Positions 9,577 through 17,009 of a stretch of DNA of 64,000 bases are shown here, in pieces. Below the pieces are notes generated by a model. It saw nothing but the letters and a program-made list of their open reading frames with translations. It did no database searches and was not told the DNA's origin. Made by a program: the position numbers and the translations under genes. This DNA is from Hymenobacter translucens (GTDB taxonomy: Bacteria; Bacteroidota; Bacteroidia; Cytophagales; Hymenobacteraceae). The stretch covers positions 1 through 64,000 of the forward strand of contig NZ_JAJERB010000006.1 of the NCBI RefSeq assembly GCF_020685205.1, given 5' to 3'. Position 1 is the stretch's first letter. Each line of letters opens with the position of its first letter.

Positions 9577-12500
9577 ATGAAGCACTTATCCTTGTTTGCC
9601 TGGGGCAGTCTGGCGCTGCTGGGCGCTATCTTTTCGGCGGTGCCCGCCCGGGCCCAGACGGCGCAGGAGTCGTTCGGGCGCGTCCGTATCCAGTATAAGG
9701 ACTTCAAGTGGCAGCAGCTCAGCACCCAGAACTTTACGGTGTACTACTACGACGGGGGCGAAACCACCGCCCGCCGGGCCGCCGAGTACGCGGAAAAGGA
9801 GCTGCAGCGCGTGACCTCGCTGATCGGCTACTATCCTTACTCGAAAACCACCCTGATGCTCTACAACTCCGTGGGCGACCTGCGGCAGAGCAACATCGGC
9901 CTTGATGCGGATAAGTACCAGACCGGGGGCGAGACGGCCCTGACCCGCATGAGCAAGGTCCAGATTGCCTTCCAGGGCCAGCAAACCCTGTTCAAGCGCG
10001 ACCTGAGCTACCAGATCACCCGGGTCCTGCTCAACGACATGATGTATGGCGGCTCGCTCAAGGAAGTTATCCAGAGCAGCTACCTGCTGCAGCTGCCCGA
10101 CTGGTTTGTAAGCGGGGCTTCGGCCTACGCGGCCGAAGGCTGGAGCGTCGAAGTCGACGACTACATGCGCGACATGACCCAGAAGCACGAGGGCAGCCGC
10201 ACGGCGCCGTTCTTTCTGCGCAATCCCCAGCTGGCCGGGCAAAGCATCTGGAACTACATTGCCGAACGCTACGGCTACACCACCATTCAGAACATCCTGA
10301 ACCTGACGCGCATCACCCGCGACGTGGAAGTAGGCATCAGCAGCTCGCTGAACGTGCCCTATAAGGTGTTTTTGAAGGACTGGCTGGCGTACTACCGCCA
10401 GATCAACGCCCAGCCCCAGACGGCCTTCGTGCTGCCCGAGGAAAACCGGCAGCTCAACAGCAACAACCGGCGCAGCGTAGTGTACCTGCAGCCGGTCATC
10501 AGCCCGAACGGGCAGCGCCTGGCCTACGTGAGCAATGAGCGGGGCCGCTACCGGGTTATCGTCGCCAACCGCGACGGGTCCGGCAAGCACGTCATTCACC
10601 GCGGGGGCTATAAAACGCCCGACCAGCAGGTGGAAAACCGCCTGCCTACCCTGGCGTGGCGCGGCAACGGGCAGGTGGCCGTGGCTGAGATGGAAAAAGG
10701 CGACATGACCCTGCGCCTGCACTCAGCCGAGGCCGGGCTGGTTGACCGGATCAAGGACCTGGTGCCCGACTTCAAAAAGTCGACCTCGGTTTTCCAGCCT
10801 TTTTCCCAGGTGCTCGACCTGAGCTACTCGCCCGACGGCAAGTCGCTGGTGTTTAGTGGGGTGCGCAACGGCCAGAATGACCTCTACCTGCTCCGGGCCG
10901 GCAGCCGCACGCCCGAGAAGCTGACCAATGACGTGTTTGACGACGTGCAGCCGGTGTTTCTGCCTGGCGGGCAGGGCATCGTGTTCAGCTCCAACCGCTG
11001 GCTCGACTCGGCCGGAACCGCGAAAGGCAGCTTTGCCGGCGTGGTGAACAACTATGACCTGTTCCTCTATCACCTCGACGGCCGCACCCAGCCGGTGGTA
11101 TCTCTGGCGGGGACCATCTCAAACGAAAGCCGCCCCCGGGCTTTGTCGGACGACGAAGTCTTGTACCTGAGCGAGGAAAGCGGGGTGCGTAGCATCTACC
11201 GCCTTACCATCAGCACCAGGCAGCGCAAGCCCGTCAGCAGCTTCCTGCAGAACATCAAGGACTACGACTACAACGCCACCACCGGCGCCCTGGGCTTCGT
11301 GGCGGCCGACCGGGCCCGGGACTTCGTGTACCTGTACCCGTCGTATGCGCTGCCCGAGAACCTGACCCTGCACAAGACGGCCCGGCAGGAAACCCTGGAG
11401 GACCGCTCAGCGGCTCCTAAGCGCAGCGCCACTGTCCAGCCGGCCAAATCCGTTGCCGGTGCGCAGGCTGTTCCTGACGCGGGCAAGACCCCGGCGGCTC
11501 CCAAATCCGACGGAAAAATCAACACCAGCGACTATCAGTTCGAGGAAGACGTACCGGCTCCCACCACGCGCCGCAAACGCTCCGCCTCGGTGGTGGCGCT
11601 GCCCACGGCCCCGCCGGCCGACGCCTACAGCGTAAACGGCCCGTACCCCTATGACAACCGGTTCAGCATCGACAACGTGGTATCGTCGGTGAACGTGGAC
11701 CCGGTGCTGGGCTTCGGCATCGTGGGACAGGTGAACATGTCGGACCTGTTCGAGAACCACCGCATCAAGGCGGGCATCTTCGCTCTGACCGACCTGCGGA
11801 CCAGCAATATCTTCGCCGAGTACACCAACCTGAAGCACCGCTACGACTGGAGCGTTGCCTACCAGAAGCAGGCGTATTTCTTCGACCTGGACGGCTTCGG
11901 TCGGATTCGGTACGGCCGGCACGAGGTGTCGCCCACCATTGCGTACCCGCTCTCGCACAACCTGAGCGTGCGGATGGGCCCGCGCTACGTGAACGTGAAC
12001 CGCACTGTGCTCAACGACTTCAGCAATGCCCAGGATGTGAACCGCAACTATATCGGTGGCAACGGGGAACTGGTGTTCGACAACGCTATTTCCACCGGCG
12101 TGAATATGCTGGAGGGCACCCGGATGAAGGTCGGCTACCTGCAGCTGAAAAGCCTGAACGGCAACGAGCAGGACTTCGGCAAGGTGTACGTGGACCTGCG
12201 TCACTACCAGAAGGTTCACCGTCAGATTATCTGGGCTAACCGTGCCAGCTACGGGCAGTTCTTCGGCAGTGCCGACCAGAGCTTCCGCCTCGGCGGGATG
12301 GACAACTGGGTGAACTCCCGCTACGAGGACGACCAGCGCACCATTCCGTTTGACCCCACCCAGCTGTTCTACCAGCAGTTCGTAACCAACCTGCGGGGCT
12401 TTAACTACAGCAAGCGGACGGGCCCGAAATACGTGCTGTTCAACTCCGAGCTGCGGGTGCCCATCGTGCAGTACCTCTCGCGGAAGCCGATCTACTCGGG

Positions 12501-12789
12501 CTTCTTCCGGAACCTGCAGCTTACGGCCTTCGGCGATGCCGGCTCGACGTACTCCGGCGCAAACCCCTTCAACGAGAACAACTCCTTTAACACCCAGGTG
12601 GTGGGCGGACAGAACAACGCCTTCAGCGCCACGGTGGTAAACTTCCGCAACCCCATGCTGTTCGGCTACGGCTTCGGCATGCGTACCACCATGCTGGGCT
12701 TCTACACCAAGCTTGACGTGGCCTGGAGCCAGGAAGACTATGTCCAGAAGGGCCCGAAGTTCTACGTAACCCTAGGCTACGACTTCTAA
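9577..12789 (+). CDS. Degenerate peptidase, TolB-like propeller and Omp85-like barrel fusion
   Basis: This is a 1070-residue exported protein. Signal peptide: residues 1-27 (PARAQ). Residues about 35-190 resemble a peptidase-MA (gluzincin) domain, but the zinc helix reads SYQITRVLLNDMM (144-156) and the later LPDWFVSGASAY (173-184) lacks the usual glutamate, so it should be inactive. Residues about 300-600 carry PD40/TolB-type propeller repeats (SPNGQRLAYVSNERG, SPDGKSLVFSG, FLPGGQGIVFSSN). After a basic, low-complexity linker, the last ~370 residues form an Omp85-like barrel with an LRGF motif and a terminal phenylalanine. Such proteins are commonly labelled TolB in this phylum. The role is unknown; outer-membrane location is inferred from the barrel. 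Confidence 0.85.
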   Translation: MKHLSLFAWGSLALLGAIFSAVPARAQTAQESFGRVRIQYKDFKWQQLSTQNFTVYYYDGGETTARRAAEYAEKELQRVTSLIGYYPYSKTTLMLYNSVGDLRQSNIGLDADKYQTGGETALTRMSKVQIAFQGQQTLFKRDLSYQITRVLLNDMMYGGSLKEVIQSSYLLQLPDWFVSGASAYAAEGWSVEVDDYMRDMTQKHEGSRTAPFFLRNPQLAGQSIWNYIAERYGYTTIQNILNLTRITRDVEVGISSSLNVPYKVFLKDWLAYYRQINAQPQTAFVLPEENRQLNSNNRRSVVYLQPVISPNGQRLAYVSNERGRYRVIVANRDGSGKHVIHRGGYKTPDQQVENRLPTLAWRGNGQVAVAEMEKGDMTLRLHSAEAGLVDRIKDLVPDFKKSTSVFQPFSQVLDLSYSPDGKSLVFSGVRNGQNDLYLLRAGSRTPEKLTNDVFDDVQPVFLPGGQGIVFSSNRWLDSAGTAKGSFAGVVNNYDLFLYHLDGRTQPVVSLAGTISNESRPRALSDDEVLYLSEESGVRSIYRLTISTRQRKPVSSFLQNIKDYDYNATTGALGFVAADRARDFVYLYPSYALPENLTLHKTARQETLEDRSAAPKRSATVQPAKSVAGAQAVPDAGKTPAAPKSDGKINTSDYQFEEDVPAPTTRRKRSASVVALPTAPPADAYSVNGPYPYDNRFSIDNVVSSVNVDPVLGFGIVGQVNMSDLFENHRIKAGIFALTDLRTSNIFAEYTNLKHRYDWSVAYQKQAYFFDLDGFGRIRYGRHEVSPTIAYPLSHNLSVRMGPRYVNVNRTVLNDFSNAQDVNRNYIGGNGELVFDNAISTGVNMLEGTRMKVGYLQLKSLNGNEQDFGKVYVDLRHYQKVHRQIIWANRASYGQFFGSADQSFRLGGMDNWVNSRYEDDQRTIPFDPTQLFYQQFVTNLRGFNYSKRTGPKYVLFNSELRVPIVQYLSRKPIYSGFFRNLQLTAFGDAGSTYSGANPFNENNSFNTQVVGGQNNAFSATVVNFRNPMLFGYGFGMRTTMLGFYTKLDVAWSQEDYVQKGPKFYVTLGYDF

Positions 12790-12810
12790 GCGTCGTCTGA
12801 TCAAACAGGA

Positions 12811-12842
12811 AAGCCGTTCGGAGTTGTCCGGGCGGCTTTTTT
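12811..12842 (+). terminator. Rho-independent terminator
   Basis: A 12-bp stem (12811-12822 with 12827-12838, two G-U pairs) has a GTTG loop and is followed by a run of six T ending at 12842. It sits 21 bp after the stop of the propeller-barrel gene. Confidence 0.85.
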
Positions 12843-12852
12843 GCGTTTTGGC

Positions 12853-12860
12853 TACTTTTG
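12853..12860 (+). promoter_or_regulatory. -7 box TACTTTTG
   Basis: This is an exact TAnnTTTG match 34 bp before the ATG of the beta-helix gene and just downstream of the preceding terminator. No TTG is seen at -33. Confidence 0.5.
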
Positions 12861-12894
12861 CCGGGCCTGCCTGTCAAGGCCTTATCTGCTGTCT

Positions 12895-14439
12895 ATGAAA
12901 CGAATACTACTCCTGCTGCTTTTGCTGGCCCTGGGCCTTACGCAGAGCTATGCCCAGTACCAGACGCCCGGCACCGGCCGGCGGTATTCCCTGGCCCAGC
13001 TCGCGGCTCTGTCGGGCGGGTACGTAACCCAAGCGGGTGGCAGCTGGCTGATCAACGACACCATCCGGCTGGCCGCCACCGATTCGCTGCTCATAACCAC
13101 CAACGAAACTATCCGCGTAGCCGCCGGGGCCCTGATAACCATCGACGGCAAGCTGCTGGTGAACCCACCTGACTCCGTGAAGTTCACCGCCCAGAATGGC
13201 GCCGCACCCTGGCACAGCCTGTGGTTTACGGGCACCAGCACCGGCTCGGCCCTGCGCCGCACCATCATCGAGCAGGGCTGCGGGGTACGGGTAGTCAGCT
13301 CGACCGTGGTTATCAACCGCTGCATCTTCCGGCAGAACGTGGCCCGCCTGGGCACCCGGCAGATCAGCAACGGCGCGCTGACGCTTTCGGGCAGCAGTGG
13401 CAATGCCTACAACGTGGTGGAAAACTGCCGCTTTGTGCGCAATGCCCGCTCGGCCATCATCAGCCCGGCCAACGTCCTGACCCGGCCCTTCATCGACAAC
13501 TGCACCTTTATCGAAAACAACACCGACAACGGCAACTACCCCCAGATCAACCTGGGGCCGTCGGATGCGCCGCGCATTGTGGTGCGGAACTGCACGGTGG
13601 TTGGCAGCGTGGCTACGAACATGGGCGGCGGCATTGCCATTTCCAACCTGCTCGGCGGGGGCGCGGTTACCCGGGCTACCATTATCTACAACACGGTGCG
13701 CCGCAACCGCTACGGCATTGCCATCGTCGGCAACAACATCCAGACTCAGATTATTCAGAACCTCGTTGAGAACAACAACACCAACCCGTCGGCTCTTACC
13801 GGGGGCAGTGGCCTCAACTTCCAGGGCGACCGGACCCAGCGCGGCACGGTGGCCCGCAACATCATCCGCGGCAACCTCTGGGGCGTAACGCTGCAGAAGC
13901 CCAGCCCCACGGCCCTGCGCGGTCCCCGCATCAGCTTCGGCAACCCGGCTAACCTGAGTACCGATACCGCCGACGTAGGGTTGAATCAGCTGTTCAATAA
14001 TGGCAACGGCGGGCAGGTGTACGACCTGTACAACAACACGCCCGACTCGGTCATGGCCCGCAACAACTGGTGGGGCACCGCGGTGGCCGCCGTCGTGGAA
14101 ACGCACATTTACCACAAGGCCGACGAGGCTACCCTGGGCTTCGTGGACTACCTGCCCCTGCGTACCCAGGGACCCCTGGCTGCCCGGCCCGGCGTGCTGC
14201 CCGGCGTCGCGCTGTATCCCAACCCGGCCCATATCACCGCCACGCTGGCACTGCCCGAAGCTGGAACGGCAACACTGACCCTGCGGGATGCCACGGGCCG
14301 GGAAGTATACCGCGCCCAGCTCCGGCCCGCCGCCGACCAGACGGTTTCCGTGCCGCTGACCGGCCTGGCTCCGGGCCTGTACCTCTACCAGGCTGAGCAG
14401 GCCGGACGCCGCGCGACCGGACGGCTTGTCGTGGAATAG
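12895..14439 (+). CDS. Secreted right-handed beta-helix protein with T9SS sorting domain
   Basis: The 514-residue protein starts with a signal peptide (KRILLLLLLLALGLTQSYAQ). Its middle part, about residues 80-400, is a series of parallel beta-helix turns rich in the pattern hydrophobic-x-N/D-C-x-F/I (VENCRFVRNAR, IDNCTFIENN, VRNCTVVG), as in pectate-lyase-like folds. From about residue 435 a type A T9SS domain follows (LYPNPAHITATLALPEAG, then LAPGLYLYQ) and ends in GRLVVE. It is probably secreted by T9SS and anchored or released at the surface. The fold often binds polysaccharide, but no catalytic residues can be assigned. The ATG at 12895 fits the signal peptide; an upstream TTG does not. 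Confidence 0.85.
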   Translation: MKRILLLLLLLALGLTQSYAQYQTPGTGRRYSLAQLAALSGGYVTQAGGSWLINDTIRLAATDSLLITTNETIRVAAGALITIDGKLLVNPPDSVKFTAQNGAAPWHSLWFTGTSTGSALRRTIIEQGCGVRVVSSTVVINRCIFRQNVARLGTRQISNGALTLSGSSGNAYNVVENCRFVRNARSAIISPANVLTRPFIDNCTFIENNTDNGNYPQINLGPSDAPRIVVRNCTVVGSVATNMGGGIAISNLLGGGAVTRATIIYNTVRRNRYGIAIVGNNIQTQIIQNLVENNNTNPSALTGGSGLNFQGDRTQRGTVARNIIRGNLWGVTLQKPSPTALRGPRISFGNPANLSTDTADVGLNQLFNNGNGGQVYDLYNNTPDSVMARNNWWGTAVAAVVETHIYHKADEATLGFVDYLPLRTQGPLAARPGVLPGVALYPNPAHITATLALPEAGTATLTLRDATGREVYRAQLRPAADQTVSVPLTGLAPGLYLYQAEQAGRRATGRLVVE

Positions 14440-14582
14440 CCAGCTGGCAGCCGGCTTCAGAAGCTCCTGAACGGTGTACTTTCGTTTTGTTGGTGCCGCC
14501 TGCTAATGGCCTCTGCCGCGGAGTGGTGGGGCTTTCCGGCGTAATAAACGGTGGGGGTGCGGGCCATCCGGCGCTTGGGTTG

Positions 14583-14590
14583 TATCTTTG
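14583..14590 (+). promoter_or_regulatory. -7 box TATCTTTG for the ccm cluster
   Basis: This exact TAnnTTTG match lies 26 bp before the GTG at 14617. Its position rules out a ccmB start upstream of about 14596. A weaker TACTTTCG lies at 14477-14484. No clear -33 element was found. Confidence 0.55.
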
Positions 14591-14616
14591 CGGTCCCGTT
14601 CACCAGTCAGGCTGCC

Positions 14617-15288
14617 GTGTTGCTCCTCCGCGAGATTTGGTATTTGATACAGAAGGACTTCCGGCTGGAATGGCGGCAGCGGGCGGCGCTGAACGGTATG
14701 CTCCTGTACGTGGGCAGCACGGTGTTCGTATGCTACCTCAGCTTTTCGCTGCGGGGGGGAGAACTGCCGGCCCCGGCGTGGAATGCCCTGTTCTGGATTA
14801 TCCTGCTGTTTACGGCCGTGAATGCGGTAGCGAAGGGCTTTCTGCAGGAAAGCCGGGGGCGGCTGCTCTACTACTACACCCTGGTGCGGCCCCAGGCCGT
14901 GATTCTGGCCAAAATAGCCTACAACGCGCTTTTGCTGCTGGGCCTGGCCCTGGTCGGGCTGGGCGTGTACGCCATGGTGCTCGGCAACCCGGTGCAGCAG
15001 ATGCCCCTGTTCGTGGGCAACGTGCTGCTGGGCGCTTTGGGCTTTGCCACTACGCTTACGCTGGTGTCGGGCATTGCCGCCAAGGCTACCAACAGCAGCA
15101 CGCTGATGGCGGTGCTCGGCTTTCCGCTCATGATTCCGATGCTGCTGCTGCTGATCAAAGTCTCCAAAAACGCCCTCGACGGCCTGGAGTTCGAAGCCAG
15201 CCGCAACGCCCTGCTTACCCTGGTAGCCCTGAACCTGATTGTCGGGGCCGTGTCCTACCTGCTGTTCCCGTTCTTATGGAGAAGCTAA
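14617..15288 (+). CDS. ccmB: Heme exporter subunit CcmB
   Basis: This is the membrane subunit of the CcmABC heme-handling ABC complex of system I cytochrome c maturation. The roughly 223-residue product has about six membrane spans and the family's cytoplasmic start REIWYLIQKDFRLEWRQR. The start is uncertain: GTG at 14617 or TTG at 14620 both give the expected length near 220. The earlier GTG at 14551 precedes the likely promoter and adds unrelated residues. No ccmA ATPase gene is in the window. An inverted-repeat element fills the gap to ccmC. Confidence 0.92.
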   Translation: MLLLREIWYLIQKDFRLEWRQRAALNGMLLYVGSTVFVCYLSFSLRGGELPAPAWNALFWIILLFTAVNAVAKGFLQESRGRLLYYYTLVRPQAVILAKIAYNALLLLGLALVGLGVYAMVLGNPVQQMPLFVGNVLLGALGFATTLTLVSGIAAKATNSSTLMAVLGFPLMIPMLLLLIKVSKNALDGLEFEASRNALLTLVALNLIVGAVSYLLFPFLWRS

Positions 15289-15436
15289 TGGGAGGAGTCA
15301 GGAACTGGGAGTTGGGAGCTAGGAGGGCATCCGCGCGTTGCTTGCCCACGCGTTGGATGGGCAATGCATTTCAGAATTCTATCCAAAGGATTGAACCGGG
15401 TGATTCTAACACCTGGCTCCTAACTCCTAGCTCCTT
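15289..15436. repeat. Gap-filling inverted-repeat element, GGAGCTAGGAG type
   Basis: The whole ccmB-ccmC gap is one element. A left array of GGGAGTTGGGAGCTAGGAG-like words (about 15301-15325) faces a right array of CTCCTAACTCCTAGCTCC words (about 15414-15436). The arms enclose an 89-nt core containing smaller imperfect hairpins around CATCCGCGCG/CACGCGTTGGATG. The right arm abuts the ccmC ATG. The arms are G+C-rich, unlike the A/T-rich elements elsewhere, but the architecture is the same. Confidence 0.8.
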
Positions 15437-16108
15437 ATGAAAAAGAACTGGTGGAAAGCCTTGGCGGTGCTGCTGCTGCTGTACACGGCGGTGGCGGGGC
15501 TGCTGATGCCCGTGCCGCGCCTGGCCATTCTCAACGAAACCATCCGCAACCTGTACTTCCACGTGCCGATGTGGTTCGGAATGACCATCATCCTGACGAC
15601 GTCGGTGGTGTACTCGGCGCTGTACCTGCGCAACCCCAGCGCCCGGCTCGACACGAAGTCGCACGAGTTTGCCAAAACCGGCATCCTGATGGGCCTGGTG
15701 GGCTTGGCCACCGGCTCGCTCTGGGCCCGCTTTACCTGGGGCACGTGGTGGACGTCGGACCCCAAGCTGAACGGCGCGGCCATTGCCATGCTGATTTACG
15801 GGGCCTATCTCGTTTTGCGCTCCTCGTTCAACGACGAGCAGCAGCGGGCCCGCATCAGCGCCATCTACAACATCTTCGCCTTTGCCGCGGCCATGCCGCT
15901 GTTCTACATCCTGCCCCGCCTTACCGACTCCCTGCACCCCGGCGCGGGCGGCAACCCCGCTTTCGCCCGCTACGACCTCGACAGCGACATGCGGATGGTG
16001 TTTTACCCGGCCGTCATCGGCTGGACGCTGCTGGGCCTCTGGCTAAGCCAGCTGTCCGTCCGGACGAGCCTTCTCAAACAAAAAATGTATGAAAAACAGC
16101 TTGCTTAA
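15437..16108 (+). CDS. ccmC: Heme-handling protein CcmC
   Basis: CcmC delivers heme to the chaperone CcmE. The 223-residue protein has six membrane segments and the tryptophan-rich heme-handling motif WGTWWTSDPKL around residue 97. It also has conserved histidines in NLYFHVPMW near residue 40 and in SLHPGAGG. The ATG at 15437 follows the repeat element directly and has no Shine-Dalgarno site. Its 3' end overlaps the ccmD-like gene by 20 bp, implying coupled translation. Confidence 0.94.
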   Translation: MKKNWWKALAVLLLLYTAVAGLLMPVPRLAILNETIRNLYFHVPMWFGMTIILTTSVVYSALYLRNPSARLDTKSHEFAKTGILMGLVGLATGSLWARFTWGTWWTSDPKLNGAAIAMLIYGAYLVLRSSFNDEQQRARISAIYNIFAFAAAMPLFYILPRLTDSLHPGAGGNPAFARYDLDSDMRMVFYPAVIGWTLLGLWLSQLSVRTSLLKQKMYEKQLA

Positions 16109-16346
16109 GATGTTGTCACGCTTTCAGAGCCGGATTCTGCTGGTGCTGGCGGCCCTGCTGCTGCCGGTGCTGCATGCCGCTGCCCAGACGGCGGACTCCC
16201 CCGAAATGGCTGATGCCCTGCGGCAGAACGGCAAGATCTACGTGGTCGTGGCCGTCATTGCCGTGGTGCTGGCCGGCCTGCTGTTCTACCTGATTTCCCT
16301 GGACCGCAAGCTCACCCGCCTGGAGCAGGAAACCCGGGACAGCTAG
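16089..16346 (+). CDS. CcmD-like small membrane protein
   Basis: This 85-residue protein overlaps ccmC and lies between ccmC and ccmE, the position of ccmD. It has one N-terminal hydrophobic segment that may be a cleaved signal (LLPVLHAAAQ), a short exposed stretch, then one membrane span (IYVVVAVIAVVLAGLLFYLI) and a charged cytoplasmic tail (RKLTRLEQETRD). In proteobacteria CcmD helps release holo-CcmE from CcmABC. The assignment rests on position, size and topology, since CcmD proteins are poorly conserved. Confidence 0.78.
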   Translation: MKNSLLKMLSRFQSRILLVLAALLLPVLHAAAQTADSPEMADALRQNGKIYVVVAVIAVVLAGLLFYLISLDRKLTRLEQETRDS

Positions 16347-16384
16347 GCGCCGCTGCCGGCCTGACCGGATTACAATAATTCCGG

Positions 16385-16406
16385 GGCCCGACGGATTTTT
16401 CGGGCC
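16385..16406 (+). terminator. Weak hairpin between ccmD-like gene and ccmE
   Basis: A 7-bp stem GGCCCGA/TCGGGCC has an 8-nt loop and is followed by GTTTTGG. The T run is short, and the hairpin is inside an operon. It may attenuate rather than end transcription. Confidence 0.35.
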
Positions 16407-16471
16407 GTTTTGGTTGTAGTAACTAGTTCGGTGCTTCGGATGCCCGCACCGCTTTTCAGACTTCCCGCATC

Positions 16472-16900
16472 ATGAAAAAAGCCCACATTCTCGCCATTGC
16501 CGTCATTGCCGTCGCCATTGGCATCATCATGAGCACTGCCGGCGACGCCAGCGTGTACGTGTCGTTCAAGGAAGCCCGGGAGCGGGCCGCCGACGGCAAC
16601 CTGACCAAGGTGCACGTAGTGGGCCGTTTGCCCCGCGACGGTGCCAAGAACATCATGGGCCTGGAGTACAACCCCACGCTCGACCCCAACTACTTTGCCT
16701 TCACCCTGGTGGATACCAACCGCATTGCCCAGCGCGTGATTTACTTCAACCCCAAGCCCCAGGACTTCGACAAGTCGGAGCAGGTGGTCATTACCGGGGC
16801 CATGCGCAACGACGTGTTCGTGGCCGACAAGATCCTGCTCAAGTGCCCTTCGAAGTACGTGGAAAAGGATATCAAAGGCGCTACCGCGTCGGTTAATTAG
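16472..16900 (+). CDS. ccmE: Cytochrome c heme chaperone CcmE, CxxxY variant
   Basis: CcmE carries heme covalently from CcmC to the lyase CcmF. The 142-residue product has one N-terminal membrane anchor (ILAIAVIAVAIGIIM) and the OB-fold body with VHVVGRLPRDG and EQVVITGAM. The usual heme-binding histidine motif HxxxY is replaced by CPSKY at residues 125-129. That CxxxY form is known from some archaea and from Desulfovibrio, where heme binds the cysteine. The gene ends flush against an inverted-repeat element that fills the gap to ccmF. Confidence 0.92.
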   Translation: MKKAHILAIAVIAVAIGIIMSTAGDASVYVSFKEARERAADGNLTKVHVVGRLPRDGAKNIMGLEYNPTLDPNYFAFTLVDTNRIAQRVIYFNPKPQDFDKSEQVVITGAMRNDVFVADKILLKCPSKYVEKDIKGATASVN

Positions 16901-17001
16901 TAATTGAGAATTAGCAATTAAGAATTAAGCATTCGGAATCAAGACCCGGTTTCAGACTCCGGAGCGACAATTCTTAATTACTGATTCTTAGTTCTTAGTT
17001 G
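16901..17001. repeat. Gap-filling inverted-repeat element, AATTAAGAATT type
   Basis: It starts on the base after the ccmE stop and ends 8 bp before the ccmF ATG. The left array (16901-16930) repeats AATTAAGAATTA-like words. The right array (about 16969-17001) repeats the complement, AATTCTTAATTACTGATTCT. The core between them is about 38 nt and G+C-richer. Confidence 0.85.
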
Positions 17002-17009
17002 AAAATAGA

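Noticed and set aside
15380..15420. tRNA-like text (GATTGAACCGGGTGATTCTAACACC)
   Set aside because: It lies in the core of an inverted-repeat element, and no cloverleaf with acceptor stem and T-loop can be drawn around it.
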